Part shown: in pieces, positions 9,733 to 20,923 of the stretch
How positions within the stretch are numbered: position 1 is the stretch's first letter
How the letters are laid out: every line of letters begins with the position of its first letter
Source of the DNA: Takifugu bimaculatus
Taxonomy: Eukaryota; Chordata; Actinopteri; Tetraodontiformes; Tetraodontidae
Assembly (NCBI GenBank): GCA_004026145.2
Contig: SWLE01000275.1
Span: forward strand, 53,352-117,351
DNA length: 64,000 nt
Direction of reading: 5' to 3'
The notes under the pieces: generated by a model
Database searches by the model: none
The model's input: the letters and a program-made list of their open reading frames with translations, nothing else
Told to the model about the DNA's origin: nothing
Translations under genes and position numbers: made by a program

Positions 9733-11557
9733 TCGGCCTTCCTGCAGTTCCTCACAGCTGGAATCAGGCGACGTCGTCCCTCCTCTGAGGTGTTGTACTG
9801 CCGCAGGTTCAGCTCATCCAGAACCTCCTCTGACATCTGCAGCAGGTAGGCCAGAGCTGAACAGTGGATCACTGACAGTTCCCTCTCTGATTTCCTCTTT
9901 GACTTCAGGAACTCTTGGATCTCCTGATGGACTGACTGATCCTTCATCTCCATCAGACAGTGGAAGATGTTGATGCTTCTGTCTGGGGAGATTCCATCAC
10001 TGTTCACCTCCTTCAGGTTGTTGAGGACCTCCTGGATGGTTTCTGGGTGGCTGTTCCTCTGATCCAACAGTCCACCCAAGATCCTCTGATTGGACTCCAG
10101 AGAGAGACCATGAAGGAAGCGAACAAACAAGTCCAGGTGGCCATTTTCACTTTTGAGAGATTTCCTTAGTGCTCTCCTGAGGAAGTCATCAAGAGATGTG
10201 ACTGGATCATTATTTGTAAACAACCCAGCAAACCTGGAAAAGCGGTTTGGTTTAGAATATTTTAGAAACTGACTTATAACCGCTGTGTCTTTCCTGGTGT
10301 AACGGTGGAACATGTAGACGGCAGCCAGAAACTCCTGAACGCTCAGATGAACAAAGCAGTAGACTGATTTCTGGAAGATCACACTCTCTCTCTTGAAGAT
10401 CTCTGTACAAACTCCTGAGTACACCGACACCTCGGAGACGTCCAGTCCACATCGCTCCAGGTCTTCTGAGTAGAACATGATGTTTCCTTTCTCCAGATGT
10501 TCAAACGCCAGCCGACCCAACTTCAGAAGGAGTTCTTTGTCAGCCTCAGTCAGTTCCTCTGGTCTCTGCTTTCCTCCATACTTCTGCTTCTTCCTCTTTA
10601 TCTGAACCATCAGGAAGTGTGAGTAGAGGTCAGTCAGGGTTTTGGGCAGCTCTCCTCTCTGGTCTCTGGTCATCATGTCCTCCAGAACTATAGCAGTGAT
10701 CCAGCAGAAAACTGGGATCAGACACATGATGTGGAGGCTCCTGGAGGCCTTGATGTGTGAGATGATTCTCTTGGACAGATCTTCATCACTGAACCTCCTC
10801 CTGAAGTATTCCTCCTTCTGGGAGTCAGTGAAGCCTCGTACTTCTGTGATCCTGTCAACACACGAGGGAGGAATCTGATAGGCTGCTGCAGGTCTGGAGG
10901 TGATCCAGATGAGAGCTGAGGGAAGCAGGTTCCCCTGGATGAGGTTCACCAGGAGCACGTCAACGGACGATACTTGTGTGACATCAGAGATGAGCTGATG
11001 CTTGTTGAAACCCAGTGAAAATCTGCTTTCATCCAGGCCATCAAAGATGAACAGAAGTTTCCAGACAGTCAGATCTTCTGCTCTGATCTTCTGTAATGTT
11101 GGATGGAAAACATGAAGCAGTGAGAGAAGACTGTGCTGCTCATCTCTGATCAAGTTCAGCTCCCTGCATGAGAGCGGAAGCACCAGACTGATGTCTTGGT
11201 TCTCCAAACCTTCTGCCCAGTCCAGACTGAACTTCTGCACTGAGAAGGTTTTTCCAACGCCGGCGACACCGTTGGTCAGAACCACTCTGATGTGTCTCTG
11301 TTGCTCAGATAAGACTTTGAAGATGTCCTGGCACTTGATTGGAGTGTCCTGGATGTTCTTCTTGGAGGTTCTCTCAAGCTGTCTCACCTCATGTTGTGTG
11401 TCCACCTCCTCACTTTGTCCCTCAGTGATGTAGAGCTCAGTGTAGATCTTGTTCAGCAGGGTTCCACTTCCTACTTCATCAGTTCCTTCAGTCACATGTT
11501 CACATCTTCTCTTCAGACTCATCTTATGACCTTCTATCACCTCCTGCAGATCACTTC
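9733..11557 (-). CDS. NLR A FISNA-NACHT exon (exon 3)
   Basis: This 1825-bp exon carries the regulatory and ATPase core of a fish NLR, a cytosolic pattern-recognition/inflammasome-type receptor. From the spliced start: FISNA ~89-170, Walker A G-V-A-G-V-G-K-T ~184-191, Walker B L-F-I-F-D-G-L-D-E-S ~255-265, sensor-1 W-I-T-S-R-P, then winged-helix and helical domains with the F-V-H-L-S-V-Q-E-F-L-A-A block. Acceptor TTATGTTCAG precedes 11557; donor GTAAGT follows 9733. With exons 12041-12141, 11658-11818, 8818-8994, 6819-6992 and 6375-6612 the coding total is 2676 bp, exactly 892 codons including stop, with all phases matching. All key ATPase residues are present, so it looks functional. No PYD, CARD or B30.2 domain is visible. 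NLRC3-like or NLRP12-like is the usual automated name. Confidence 0.93.
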
Positions 11558-11657
11558 CTGAACATAAGTAAACCAATGATTTCCATCTATAATAAATCAT
11601 CAACACAACTACAAATTCATGACATCACAAATTAAATCTCATATTGAACAGTTTTAC

Positions 11658-11818
11658 TTTGTTTGGGCTTCATTTCAGCATCTCCAGATCTGCTTCCAGA
11701 TTGTGAACAAGAGGACTCTCCTGGTGGAGCTGACTGGTCCCAGTTTGATAGGATGTGCTCCCCCCTCTCACTATGAAACACATCTCTATTAGTCCTTTGA
11801 TTTATAGGATGAAAGAAC
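11658..11818 (-). CDS. NLR A exon 2 (linker)
   Basis: A 161-bp exon between acceptor TTGATCAG and donor GTAAAA, entered in phase 2 and left in phase 1, matching its neighbours. It encodes a serine-rich hydrophilic linker without a recognisable death-fold domain. The exon is identical in length in copies B and C. Confidence 0.75.
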
Positions 11819-12040
11819 CTGATCAAGACTCAATATTGTTCCAGCATTTATGTCTGAATTCATCTTTCAGTTTAAACCTGATTCTTGTTTCTAATCAACA
11901 ATATTCTCATTAAGTCTGTAACTATATGACTGTCTGAGGTTTAAGTGTTAAACATCTCCAATAATAAACTCACAACCTGCTGCTGTTAATGTGACTAACA
12001 GCTGCCACACAAACACATCATCACGCTTTAGTTTTCTTAC

Positions 12041-12141
12041 ATTTCCTCTGAACTTCTGAAGTTTATTGGTCTATCTTTGGACATGTCACTCTTCAGGGAC
12101 ACACAGCTGGGCACTGTGGACTCTGCTCTGTCCTCGTCCAT
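12041..12141 (-). CDS. NLR A exon 1 with start codon
   Basis: The ATG at 12139-12141 opens a peptide beginning M-D-E-D-R-A-E-S followed by S-C-V-S-L-K-S-D. This resembles the short repeat-like N-terminal peptide common at the start of fish NLR genes. Donor GTAAGA follows 12041, phase 2. The conserved exon in B and C supports the start. Confidence 0.82.
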
Positions 12142-13165
12142 CCTGAGGAAACATCAGAAATAGTGATGAGACTGTGATGAAGGTAAATAATCTGTAGAGG
12201 TTGGAGTTAAATAATCCCAATTCACTGCATTTTTATCAAACAGGAACATTTCTAATCCATTCTGGATAACAACTGAATCAATAAATCAATGATGTCTCTG
12301 TATAATTTTCATGTTTTCAGAGTTTAAGCTGCTTTTTTTAACTGTTCCCTGCAGTGAGAAAAGAACTGGCACCTTTTCCAGCCCCTCATCCTGCAGCACT
12401 GAATGTGCTCTAAAGTTCTTTCCAGAGCAAACGTCTCTGCACTTGCAGCAACATGTTGTAGTCATGGATCCGTGAGGAGAACCGGATTCAGGAAATGCCC
12501 CCACTTTGATCCCAAAACCCAACTGGTGGCCAACGGTGGTCCGGCAACGACGGGGACGCTGGTCCATGGGGCCCGACAACACTGGTTTTCCACAGGCCAA
12601 CATGGTGAAAGGACTGTCTTCAGCTCAGCCACTAAATTATCTGGTGCTACATAAACATACTAGTCAGGACTTTTTAACTTCCCTCCTTTGTTCCCCTCTT
12701 CAATTATTTCTATAATCCAAGTCCTCAAAGATCACTGCTCTATTTAAAATAGATGAAAGAAATGACACCCACTCCTGCATTTCTTTCACAGTGGTTCCAC
12801 AACATAGAACAATAAACCACTGTGAGAAAACGTGCAACATGAACCCAAAATCCTGTTGGTGTCCTGTGATCCTGTGTGGATTTATTTAATTATTTTTAAA
12901 GTTTATTGTCTTAAATAATACCAAAATATCCAGCTGTGACCTGGACTGTTGAACAACTCTAATAACTCTAAGAGCTTTTCACCTGTCACAAAAAAGTTTT
13001 AAAATGTTGTTAATATCTGTTAAGACTCTCTAACAACGTTAACAGCATAATACTCACTTTACACTCAGCTTGTCGCTCTTCCTGCTTCGTCTGAACAGAA
13101 TACTTTCACTTTATCTTTTAAAACCTAATCAACAGCTTTATGGCGTATATATTACTACCATAAAA
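12142..13165. other. Upstream region of NLR A
   Basis: No coding feature. The block up to about 12720 is shared closely with copies B (31945-32530) and, up to ~58482, C. It probably holds 5' UTR and promoter DNA of the minus-strand gene. Confidence 0.5.
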
Positions 13166-13178
13166 GCATTCTGGGAGG
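13166..13178 (-). promoter_or_regulatory. ZNF143/THAP11-like site, distal copy 1
   Basis: Minus-strand CCTCCCAGAATGC matches the core of the vertebrate promoter element TCCCAGAATGC bound by ZNF143/THAP11. It lies ~1 kb upstream of the NLR A start within a ~130-bp segment that is duplicated at 13480-13630. Confidence 0.45.
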
Positions 13179-13598
13179 GTTTAAAGTTCAAAGTTCTTTT
13201 AGGATCAGTAGCAAAGAGCAGAAAAATAAACTAAACTTCACTTAGAAAGACTATTCAACTATAACTAAAGCCAGACTATAAGAACGTTAAATAAGACCGA
13301 TTCATTTATAATGTATAACGATGTTTTGTGCTAAAACTAAATATGAAGTCTAGTTGAATTTTCTTAAGTCAAGAATTCTTCAGCTCTATGCAGCTCTTCA
13401 ATAGTCACAAAAATGTTTTCAAATCTTGATTTTATCTCCAAACACAACTGTCAATTCTTTTCAATAATGCTCTTCGTTTACTCACCTTGTCGGTCTTCAG
13501 TCTTCCTGCTCAGTCTGAACGGAATACTTTTACCTTTCCTTTTTCCTCTGTTAATGAACAACTTTATGGCTGTTGATTTATATTCCACTACTATAAAA

Positions 13599-13611
13599 GC
13601 ATTCTGGGAGG
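13599..13611 (-). promoter_or_regulatory. ZNF143/THAP11-like site, distal copy 2
   Basis: Second identical CCTCCCAGAATGC on the minus strand, followed by a TTTTATAGTAG TATA-like stretch. It is part of the internal duplication. Copy B keeps only one such site, at 32885-32897. Confidence 0.45.
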
Positions 13612-13639
13612 GTTCAAGATTCAAAGTTGTTTTGCTATT

Positions 13640-15889
13640 TTAATGCCATAAATATGTTTTTGCATTTAAATTAAAACTGACTAACTTAGTTAAATAAATA
13701 AATAAGATTTATGATGCTTGACAGATTTTAAAGACTTGTAAAAGCATCATATTTCTGCAGCCCTGGAGTCCAGGAGGAGCAGCAGAGGTCAGAATGTGTC
13801 GGAGCGCGTTTAACTATTGTCTACAGTTCCACGCGTGTCCACCGGGTGGCGGTAAAGCACCACATGATATTTCTCCTTTTTGGAACTTCTTCAGCTGCGT
13901 TGAGCTTTAAATCTTCACCTGTCGCTCCCTTTAAGCTCTAAACTTTGCGGTTCTGTGTGTTGTTTGTTGGTTTAAATATTTCTGATGAATTCTGATGACG
14001 ATGAGTGAAACTGTCAATGACCAATAGAAAGTTCGTCCATTGTTCTACTGCGTCACACATTTTCATTATTTATTGTCATTTTTGGGTCTAAACTGGACCA
14101 GTTCTGTGAGCTGTTTTGCTTTTTCTGTGGACCAGATGTTCCAGGCAGGTTCCATCATCGGACACAGACGGAGACAGGTCACGTGACAACAGTTAGCCTT
14201 TAGTTCTTTATTACAGGAGGATCTGGTTTATATACAGACACGTATCTGCAAAATACTAAAAAGTCTATGAACCCAAAGTACTAAAAAGTCTACATCCACG
14301 CACACGCGTGTATTAAGTGTTTATACACACGTGTGCGCGTACGTGCACACTGTATATTCATCTAATAACTGTTAGTTTCTAAAACAGCAAAGTAGAGTCA
14401 CTGAGGCACGGCTTCACCTCCTTTACACCGAGGTTTCCCTGAGCAGGTGTGATGAACTGTTGCAGAAGGAAAAGCATGGAACATGTTAATAACCGGACAC
14501 AAAAACACTCAGGTTTATTGTCTGACGGCATCAGTGTCTCTGGTTGCATCTGTCTGAGGAGCATTGTGAAACCAGGAGCAGTGTAAATGGGGGGGGGGGG
14601 GGGGGGGCAGTGAGTGGATGCTGCATTCATCAAACACACAATAGTCAGAAGAGAAGAAGGAAGAACAGAAGCCCGTGTTCCTCAGTGTTGGTGTGGAGAC
14701 GCCTGTTTGGAGGAGCAGGAAGCAGGCTGGACTCTTCCAGCTGGCTTTAATGCCACTTCTCTTCTGAGAACCTCCCAGCAGCTTTCTCTCCACCATCTTT
14801 TTACGCTGAAGGGTTTTGATCATTTCAGGTCAGATGTTCTTGGACTGAGGTTAAACATGTTTGTTCTTGTGCTCGGAGCGAACCGACGATCCTCTAAAGT
14901 CAGGCATCCTAAAGGTGGATGTTTTCTGAGGCCTGGAGGCTTTAAAGTGGCGCTTTTACCCACTTGTCCTCGTTCTGTTGGAAACTTGATCCAAAAACCT
15001 TTTCTGGAGCTTCATGTTCTGCTTTTTTGAAGGAATGAAATGGTTTCATCAGCGCTGCCGGGGGCTGAGCAGGCTTCATAAATCTGAAGCTCTGAGATCC
15101 TTTAAAGATCTCCTGGAATCAGCAGATGGGGGTTTGATCCAAAACTGTAAGAATCAGTCAAGCTATCAAATCTTGACTCAGTCCAAGCGTGAACCAGTCC
15201 ATCCAGAGCTGATTATGGCTCAGCCAGGAGGAAAGCACGACCTGGGGGGGTTCATATGGAGCAGGCACACTCTGGCTCTATTGCTACTGAAAACAGCCCT
15301 TCAGCACAGCAGCCTGGAATACAGTTCTGGAGAACACCTGTTCCCAACAGAACCTGTTTAAAACGGGACCAGTAAAGATGCCCGGCGTGACCATGACCAC
15401 GGGGAGAGAGGGGGGGGCAGAGACAGGCGGTAACGCCGCTGCCCCCCCGATTCACCTGGAAACAACAAAAACCCCAGCAGCTTGGACCCAATATGGCAGC
15501 GTGTTCCTCAAAAACGCTCCTCAAACTCTCCCCACAGCTTCATTGCTAAACAGGATTTGGGTTTTTTTGTCCGTGCTAAATGGAAAGTGTTTGTCCTTTG
15601 GTGGTCCAACAGGACCACGATTTGGATGGATGGATGATTTGATGTTATTGAGAATAAAAACAGCTGAAAATGGAAGCGGAGATGTTTCAGAGCACCAGAG
15701 TTCAGAAAGAGTTTCTAATCAAACACCGCCTGTTGGGAATGATGAATGGATGCATTTTTATTTAATTTAGACTAATTTTAACATCCTTTATGCCAGTTCC
15801 ATAGAGCGTGCACGCGCACACACACTAGCAAAGATGATATCCAAACAGCCAAATAAATGGGAGTCAAAAGAAATCATTTAAAGCTCATA
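13640..15889. other. Intergenic region right of NLR A
   Basis: 13741-14370 is shared with copy B (33560-34216). The rest is unique in the window. I see no supported gene. It contains a run of about 19 G at 14588-14606 and alternating purine-pyrimidine, CGCG-rich DNA near 14290-14345. Confidence 0.5.
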
Positions 15890-16256
15890 TGTCAGAGTCA
15901 AGGTCGAGGGTTTTCTATGGCCCCCGGGATGATATTGATTTATTATTAGAACCGGCCCGCAGGCCGCAGATGTTTTACACAGGCCAATACTACATTTCCC
16001 ACAATGCAACGGTGACAGTCTGAGTGGGAGGTGGCTTCATTTCATTATTTCTCAGTAGTCATTAGCATCACAGCAAAAGTTAACTTTCAGATCCCCATAA
16101 AATGGCAAAAGGGAAGGTGGACACTGAGAACCGGGGGTTCAAACAAGGTGGGAGTGGGAGCACATGTTCACGGAGGCAGCTGGGAAACCTGGGTGTCTTC
16201 TGAGTGGAGAAAGGGTGGCGGTAATGAAAGAATATCATCTGAGACGCCATCATGAA
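15890..16256 (+). pseudogene. hAT element 5' end and transposase N-terminus
   Basis: A GC-rich terminal region (CGGCCCGCAGGCCGC) precedes an ATG at 16101 that opens M-A-K-G-K-V-D-T-E-N-R-G-F. After frame changes this continues through a C-L-L-S-G-E-R-V-A-V-M-K-E-Y-H-L-R-R-H zinc-finger-like block. That is the BED-type N terminus of GTF2IRD2-like hAT transposases, with frameshifts. It stops abruptly at ~16256, exactly where the tail of the DUF6729-like gene begins on the other strand. Confidence 0.7.
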
Positions 16257-17061
16257 GCTAAACCGGCTAAGCCGATCTGTCTCTGAGCTTTGTCCTCCAC
16301 ACGCTTTTTGGTGGCCTCCAGCTCCCTCTGGAAAAACTCTGACGTGGCAAATTGTTCAAAGGGCATTCTGGGGTCAGAGAGTCCCTCAGCAGCATCAGTC
16401 TGATGCACCTTCCTTGAGCAGTAGAAGTAGCGAACAGGACCCTGCTGATAGAAAAAGTGGATGGAAGATCCACCCGTCCCATACGGAGACTTGGGCTGTC
16501 CACAGGCCAGACAGGGTTTCGTCTGTCTCATCTTCTGCTCTGGTCGCTGCTGCTGCTGCTCCATCTCTAGAATGCCCTGCACAATTTTTTCAATGGAATC
16601 CTGCGTCAGAGGCGTGGGCAGGGCGGCTGTGGGAGGAGTGACAACAGCCGTCTCCATGGTGACTACAGGAACGCTGGTTGTTTTGCTCCCCTCTGTCAAG
16701 GAGTAGCACAGCTGTTGAGTCTCCAGGAGCTTCTCTGGGCTGGTGTTCAGAGAAGAACTGGTGTTCAACAGCTTTGCCAGATGCTTCACATAGCGGGATA
16801 TGTGAAACCTGGTTGTGGGGCGGAGCAAGCTGTTCGGATCGGCCGCAGACCGATGGACCGTGTCTGCGTAGTCTGGATCCACAAGCCTCAGGATGTCCTT
16901 GTCCCCATGATGATACTGCAGCAAACTATCAATAGCGTCTTTCATGGGAAGAGTCCAGCGTGTGTGGTCCAAGACAAACACTCCACCACCAGTCTTCATG
17001 GGTCCAGTGCGGGCGCTCCTCGGCGAGGACTTCAGCGGCAGGGGCAAAGCTCCAGAGACGT
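16250..17061 (-). pseudogene. DUF6729-like gene, last exon
   Basis: Acceptor TGTGTTCCAG precedes 17061. The 270-residue segment begins V-S-G-A-L-P-L-P-L-K and has a glutamine-rich stretch near 16550. A C-L-A-C-G-Q-P-K ... Y-F-Y-C pair looks like a zinc ribbon. It ends in a charged helix and a TGA at 16250-16252. The frame is open. hAT DNA on the other strand overlaps the last few bases. Confidence 0.65.
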
Positions 17062-17245
17062 CTGGAACACAAACAAAGCAATAATGCATCCTTAGTAACT
17101 CATATTATCGCGATATGGGCTATTGAGAAAACACATTAATATCCATCCCTTAATAACAGAAAGTGTAATATTTAACACATCAAAAGATTGAGATACACTG
17201 ACCACAACCTAACTAAATCTATTTATTTTCAATCATTCGAAGGCC

Positions 17246-18217
17246 TTAATTCCAACATGGCGCTCTGAAAAACCCGATTATCGTTGACCCGCCCACTGAT
17301 CTTTCAGGATCCTGGTCATCCTCTGCTGGAATCTCCTTTACACGTCCAGCAGCAGAGAGATGGAAGCTGACAGGTGGCGCAGGGGGAAGCGACGGCACAG
17401 CAGTCGCTGTTGCCCAGCTGGAGGAAGGTGTTGCCCCAGGAGCATCGTCTGGAGCGGGAGGGGGCACGAGAGCCGAAGGCCGATCCCTCTTCTGCATTTT
17501 GTGTTTGTCCCAGTCCAGAGGGAGCGGACGGCAGCCCGGTTCTCTGGACTCCAGCCCAAACCTTTCTCCAGTGTCTCTGTCAGAGAGGCGGAACGCAGGG
17601 CACTTGTCTTGTCCCGTCACTGCCATGGAAGCAGAGTTCAACTCCCACATTGAGGCAGGGTCAAAGACAGCAGGGAGGACGGCGCCGGGCTTCTTCATGT
17701 CTACCGGTCGCTGAAAGTTCCACCACACAACGCCGGTCATGGCCTGGGCCTGGAACAGTTCAGGGGAGGCCTGCGTACCCGTGACCCACTGGGCCTGCTG
17801 GAAATGGTAGCCCTCCTGCTGAGATGTACCACGGACAGGGATCCAGACGGGGACTTTGGCACCTTCGCCCGCTACGTGGTTTAGCTGAAGGGTCCCTCCG
17901 TCCCTGTCCATTATCCCCTCAGACAGTTCCGGGTCACTGAGGCAACCACGGAGGATGTGAACCCTCTGAACGCGCCACGTCTTCAGCATGGATGGCTTGA
18001 AGAGTGGGACATGGTTAGGGTCCGTGGCCAGGTGAAAGTGCTGCACAACTCTCTCCACTCTCTCCAGCAGCTCGCTGGGTTGTGGAATTTTAGTTCTGCA
18101 GTGCTCTCGGACGTGCCGTTTGGTGGGGTTGGCTGGACGGATTCCGCAGAACTCGTAGGCATCGCGGAGCCTCTTCAGGTCTTCCTGATCCACCACAGAG
18201 AAGGCGGCAGAAAGCAT
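17246..18217 (-). pseudogene. DUF6729-like gene, penultimate exon
   Basis: An open frame of 323 codons beginning L-S-A-A-F-S-V-V-D-Q-E-D-L, continuing with a conserved-looking block (C-G-I-R-P-A-N-P-T-K; P-L-F-K-P-S-M-L-K-T-W-R) and a proline/alanine-rich C terminus. No good acceptor is seen before 18217, consistent with loss of the upstream part of this exon. Confidence 0.62.
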
Positions 18218-18262
18218 TTTTCAGTTTGAATGACGGCAAACAAAGAAGATGGCTGATCTCAC

Positions 18263-19340
18263 CTGTCCATCCAGTGGTAGCCGGCCTTTCCCACCCCAGC
18301 GTGGCTGTACCTCTGGGCCATTCCTTGCTACATCGGATGCAGGGACCTTTCTGTCTCAGCCTGAACCATCACCCAGGACACAATGAGCCAGTTCTCATTC
18401 ATCACTGCGAAACTGGACATGGCTCCAGATGCCAGTGTCACCTTCCTCGCCATCTTCCTCGTGTGGTCCCACCTGAAAACCTGCCCCAACGTGCCCTGGA
18501 GGAGCTTGGTCAGAGACGGCTGTTGACGCTTGAACTCATCCAGCAGGCAGTCAGTCAGGTAGAATCCGGACACAGACACCCCACCCCAACCTTCTTGGTC
18601 CTCGTATGGCCCGAAAGCACGTGGCCGATCTTCCATCCTCACGTACTGGCCGATGGTTCTCTGTCCGTACGCCCCAGCCTCGGCCTCCCTGACGTTCTGT
18701 ACGGCGTGCAGATATGCCAGGTGAGCTCGTTCATACTTGAGGTGCATGAGCTCATTCACCTGGTTCGCCATATCGGTCGGTGACTTGCCAGAACGCCGCA
18801 GTTCATCCATTACCGACTTGCACGCAGCCTTCTTGTGAGTCAGGAATGCAGGCAAAAGGTTAGTAAAGCGCACGGGCAGCTTCTCCACCCATGGAGGGTT
18901 GTCAGCGGACCAGTTCCTGCGACAGGCCTTGCAGCAGAGTCGCGAGGAAAAGATCAAATACTGGCCACGGACGCTGACGATCACTGGAGGTCTGCCCACG
19001 CCTGCAGAGACCACCTGAGGACGAGGACAGCTATGGAGGCACGGCAGGATGTCATTGTTCCTCAACCTGACCGTGATGTGGCTCTCTGGCTTCCAAATGA
19101 AAAATGGATGGAGCTGAAAAAAGTTGGGGGACGGGAGCTCAGCCACCATGTCCAGTAGCTCCGGCTGAGGAGGAAGACGCCAAAGAGAAATTGTGTTCCC
19201 AGGGTTATGCACTGGTCGGGACCCAGGCCACAACCCAAGTTGTTGAAGCTCCGTCCTCATCCACAGCTTTTGATGTTGTGAGCAGATCCACTTGCTCATG
19301 TCGTGGTCAGGGACAGGCATGGGAACAGGAGCTATGGGAA
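18263..19340 (-). pseudogene. DUF6729-like gene, core exon with premature stop
   Basis: Acceptor TTTATCCTAG precedes 19340; donor GTGAGA follows 18263. It encodes a core with L-P-C-L-H-S-C, then C-C-K-A-C-R-R-N-W and F-L-T-H-K-K-A-A-C-K, the paired cysteines typical of the DUF6729 region. A transposase-like F-R-W-D-H-T-R-K-M segment and V-M-N-E-N-W-L-I-V-S-W follow. A TAG interrupts the frame near 18323. The following codons continue in the same frame to the donor, so a single base change looks responsible. Confidence 0.7.
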
Positions 19341-20923
19341 CTAGGATAAAGTAAAGAAGACAGTTGAACAACATAAAGTTATCATTACTGAAGAGACAAT
19401 TTCAGTGCCCCCGCCCTCACATGATATAAACACACGATACCAGGAAACAAACACGCGCCTCGGACACTTGGTTTCATTCCAGAGCTTACACGTCAGATTT
19501 TTTCCATGTCAGTGACAAAGAATCGTGTCAGTTTGAATCACCCCGGGGCACTATATTATTGTTCAACACCCCACGGAATGGGGGAAATGTACATGGTTTA
19601 ACATACCACTCTTTTGGTCTTGGGTAGAGTCCGTCAAAGGAGGCACTCTGCCGTCAGAGGTCTGTGCCGTGCAAGAGTCAGGTCCTGAAAACAAGTGCAG
19701 ACTTGCTATTAAGAAATTACAGTCACTTCACCTGATGACAACATGGAAAGAACAGTCAGCTGGACATTACAGAGACATCAGGTTGTTCATCAGCCCTAAA
19801 TAAAAGAAAAGGAAACATACCTGAAGTTGAGTGGGGCTCCTCTACCTTTGTGAGACCCTCTGTCTCTGTCACCAGGAAGGCCAGCTGTGGGGGGAGGGGC
19901 ACAGGTCTCTTCCTCTTCACACCTGGTGAAGCTGGAACAGCTGCAGGTACGGTCATTTTCAAAAATGAAATGACTTTATTTAAGGCAGCTGCAGTTAGCA
20001 GAACACTTGATTGGATGAACAGAATTACAATGTTTTTACCATCAACTAGTGATGCCTGTAGCTCAGCGGTATCTCCAGGTGGGGCTTTGGAGCGTGTGGC
20101 AGATGGAACTAAAAAGACAACATTAGTTTAGTCAGTTCAGATTCAATGAGTTGTGAAGACGCCGTTATTAGTAGAAATTCAAGCAGCCTTATCGTTACTC
20201 CTCCTGCTTTTTAGAATTTTACATCATTAAAATGAAAACAATATAATCGTCTCATTCACACCAATTGAAATGACAATGTTAATCAGCGCTCTCGAGGCCG
20301 AGCAGGAGGAGCATTGGGACTCGGTCAACAAACATGCATTCGCGTGTTCGTACCCCGTGCATCGAAACTGTTTTTCAACGAAGCAGCAAAGAGAACAAAA
20401 ACAAACACTTACCCTCCTCCTCATAGTCAATATCAGTTCATCATTGCACGGATCAATTCATAGTCCTCACAACGGTTATTATCACACCAACATATGAAGA
20501 GTAATATTAAAGGAACTCGGCCGGAACATCAAGAACACAAAAATAATAAGATAAGTTTCAGATTTGGAGAGGAATTCTTCATGGAAAGGAACGGAACTCC
20601 AGCTCTGAAACCTATTTTTCAGAAACCTGTCTTTGCTCCTGGTGGCACTCTCGGCAGGGCGGCTGCTGCTACTGGCATAGCATCTGCACACAGATGAAAA
20701 GAAAAACAATAGAAATCAGATACGGCATGGACTTTGTTTGACATGAAATAAATGTGGTAACGGTGTATTTACAGCTCTGGACTTGCAGATCAGAGTTATG
20801 GATGCTCAGCATCTCCCTTTCCATCTCCACGTCCTCCTCCATGGCTGTGTTAAAGACAAAAATACCGGCTACAGGTTATTAGTAGAAAAGAAAAAAACCT
20901 TTTCCCAAAGTTGAACTTGTCAC

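Noticed and set aside
12286..12654. Frames upstream of NLR A shared with B and C
   Set aside because: Shared because of segmental duplication; frames are not consistently conserved between copies and show no domain.
14515..14823. 102-codon minus-strand frame with poly-proline
   Set aside because: The proline run is produced by the ~19-base G tract; no homology or splice context.
16252..17095. Plus-strand frames across 16252-19349
   Set aside because: Shadows of the minus-strand DUF6729-like exons, which have the recognisable motifs and splice sites.
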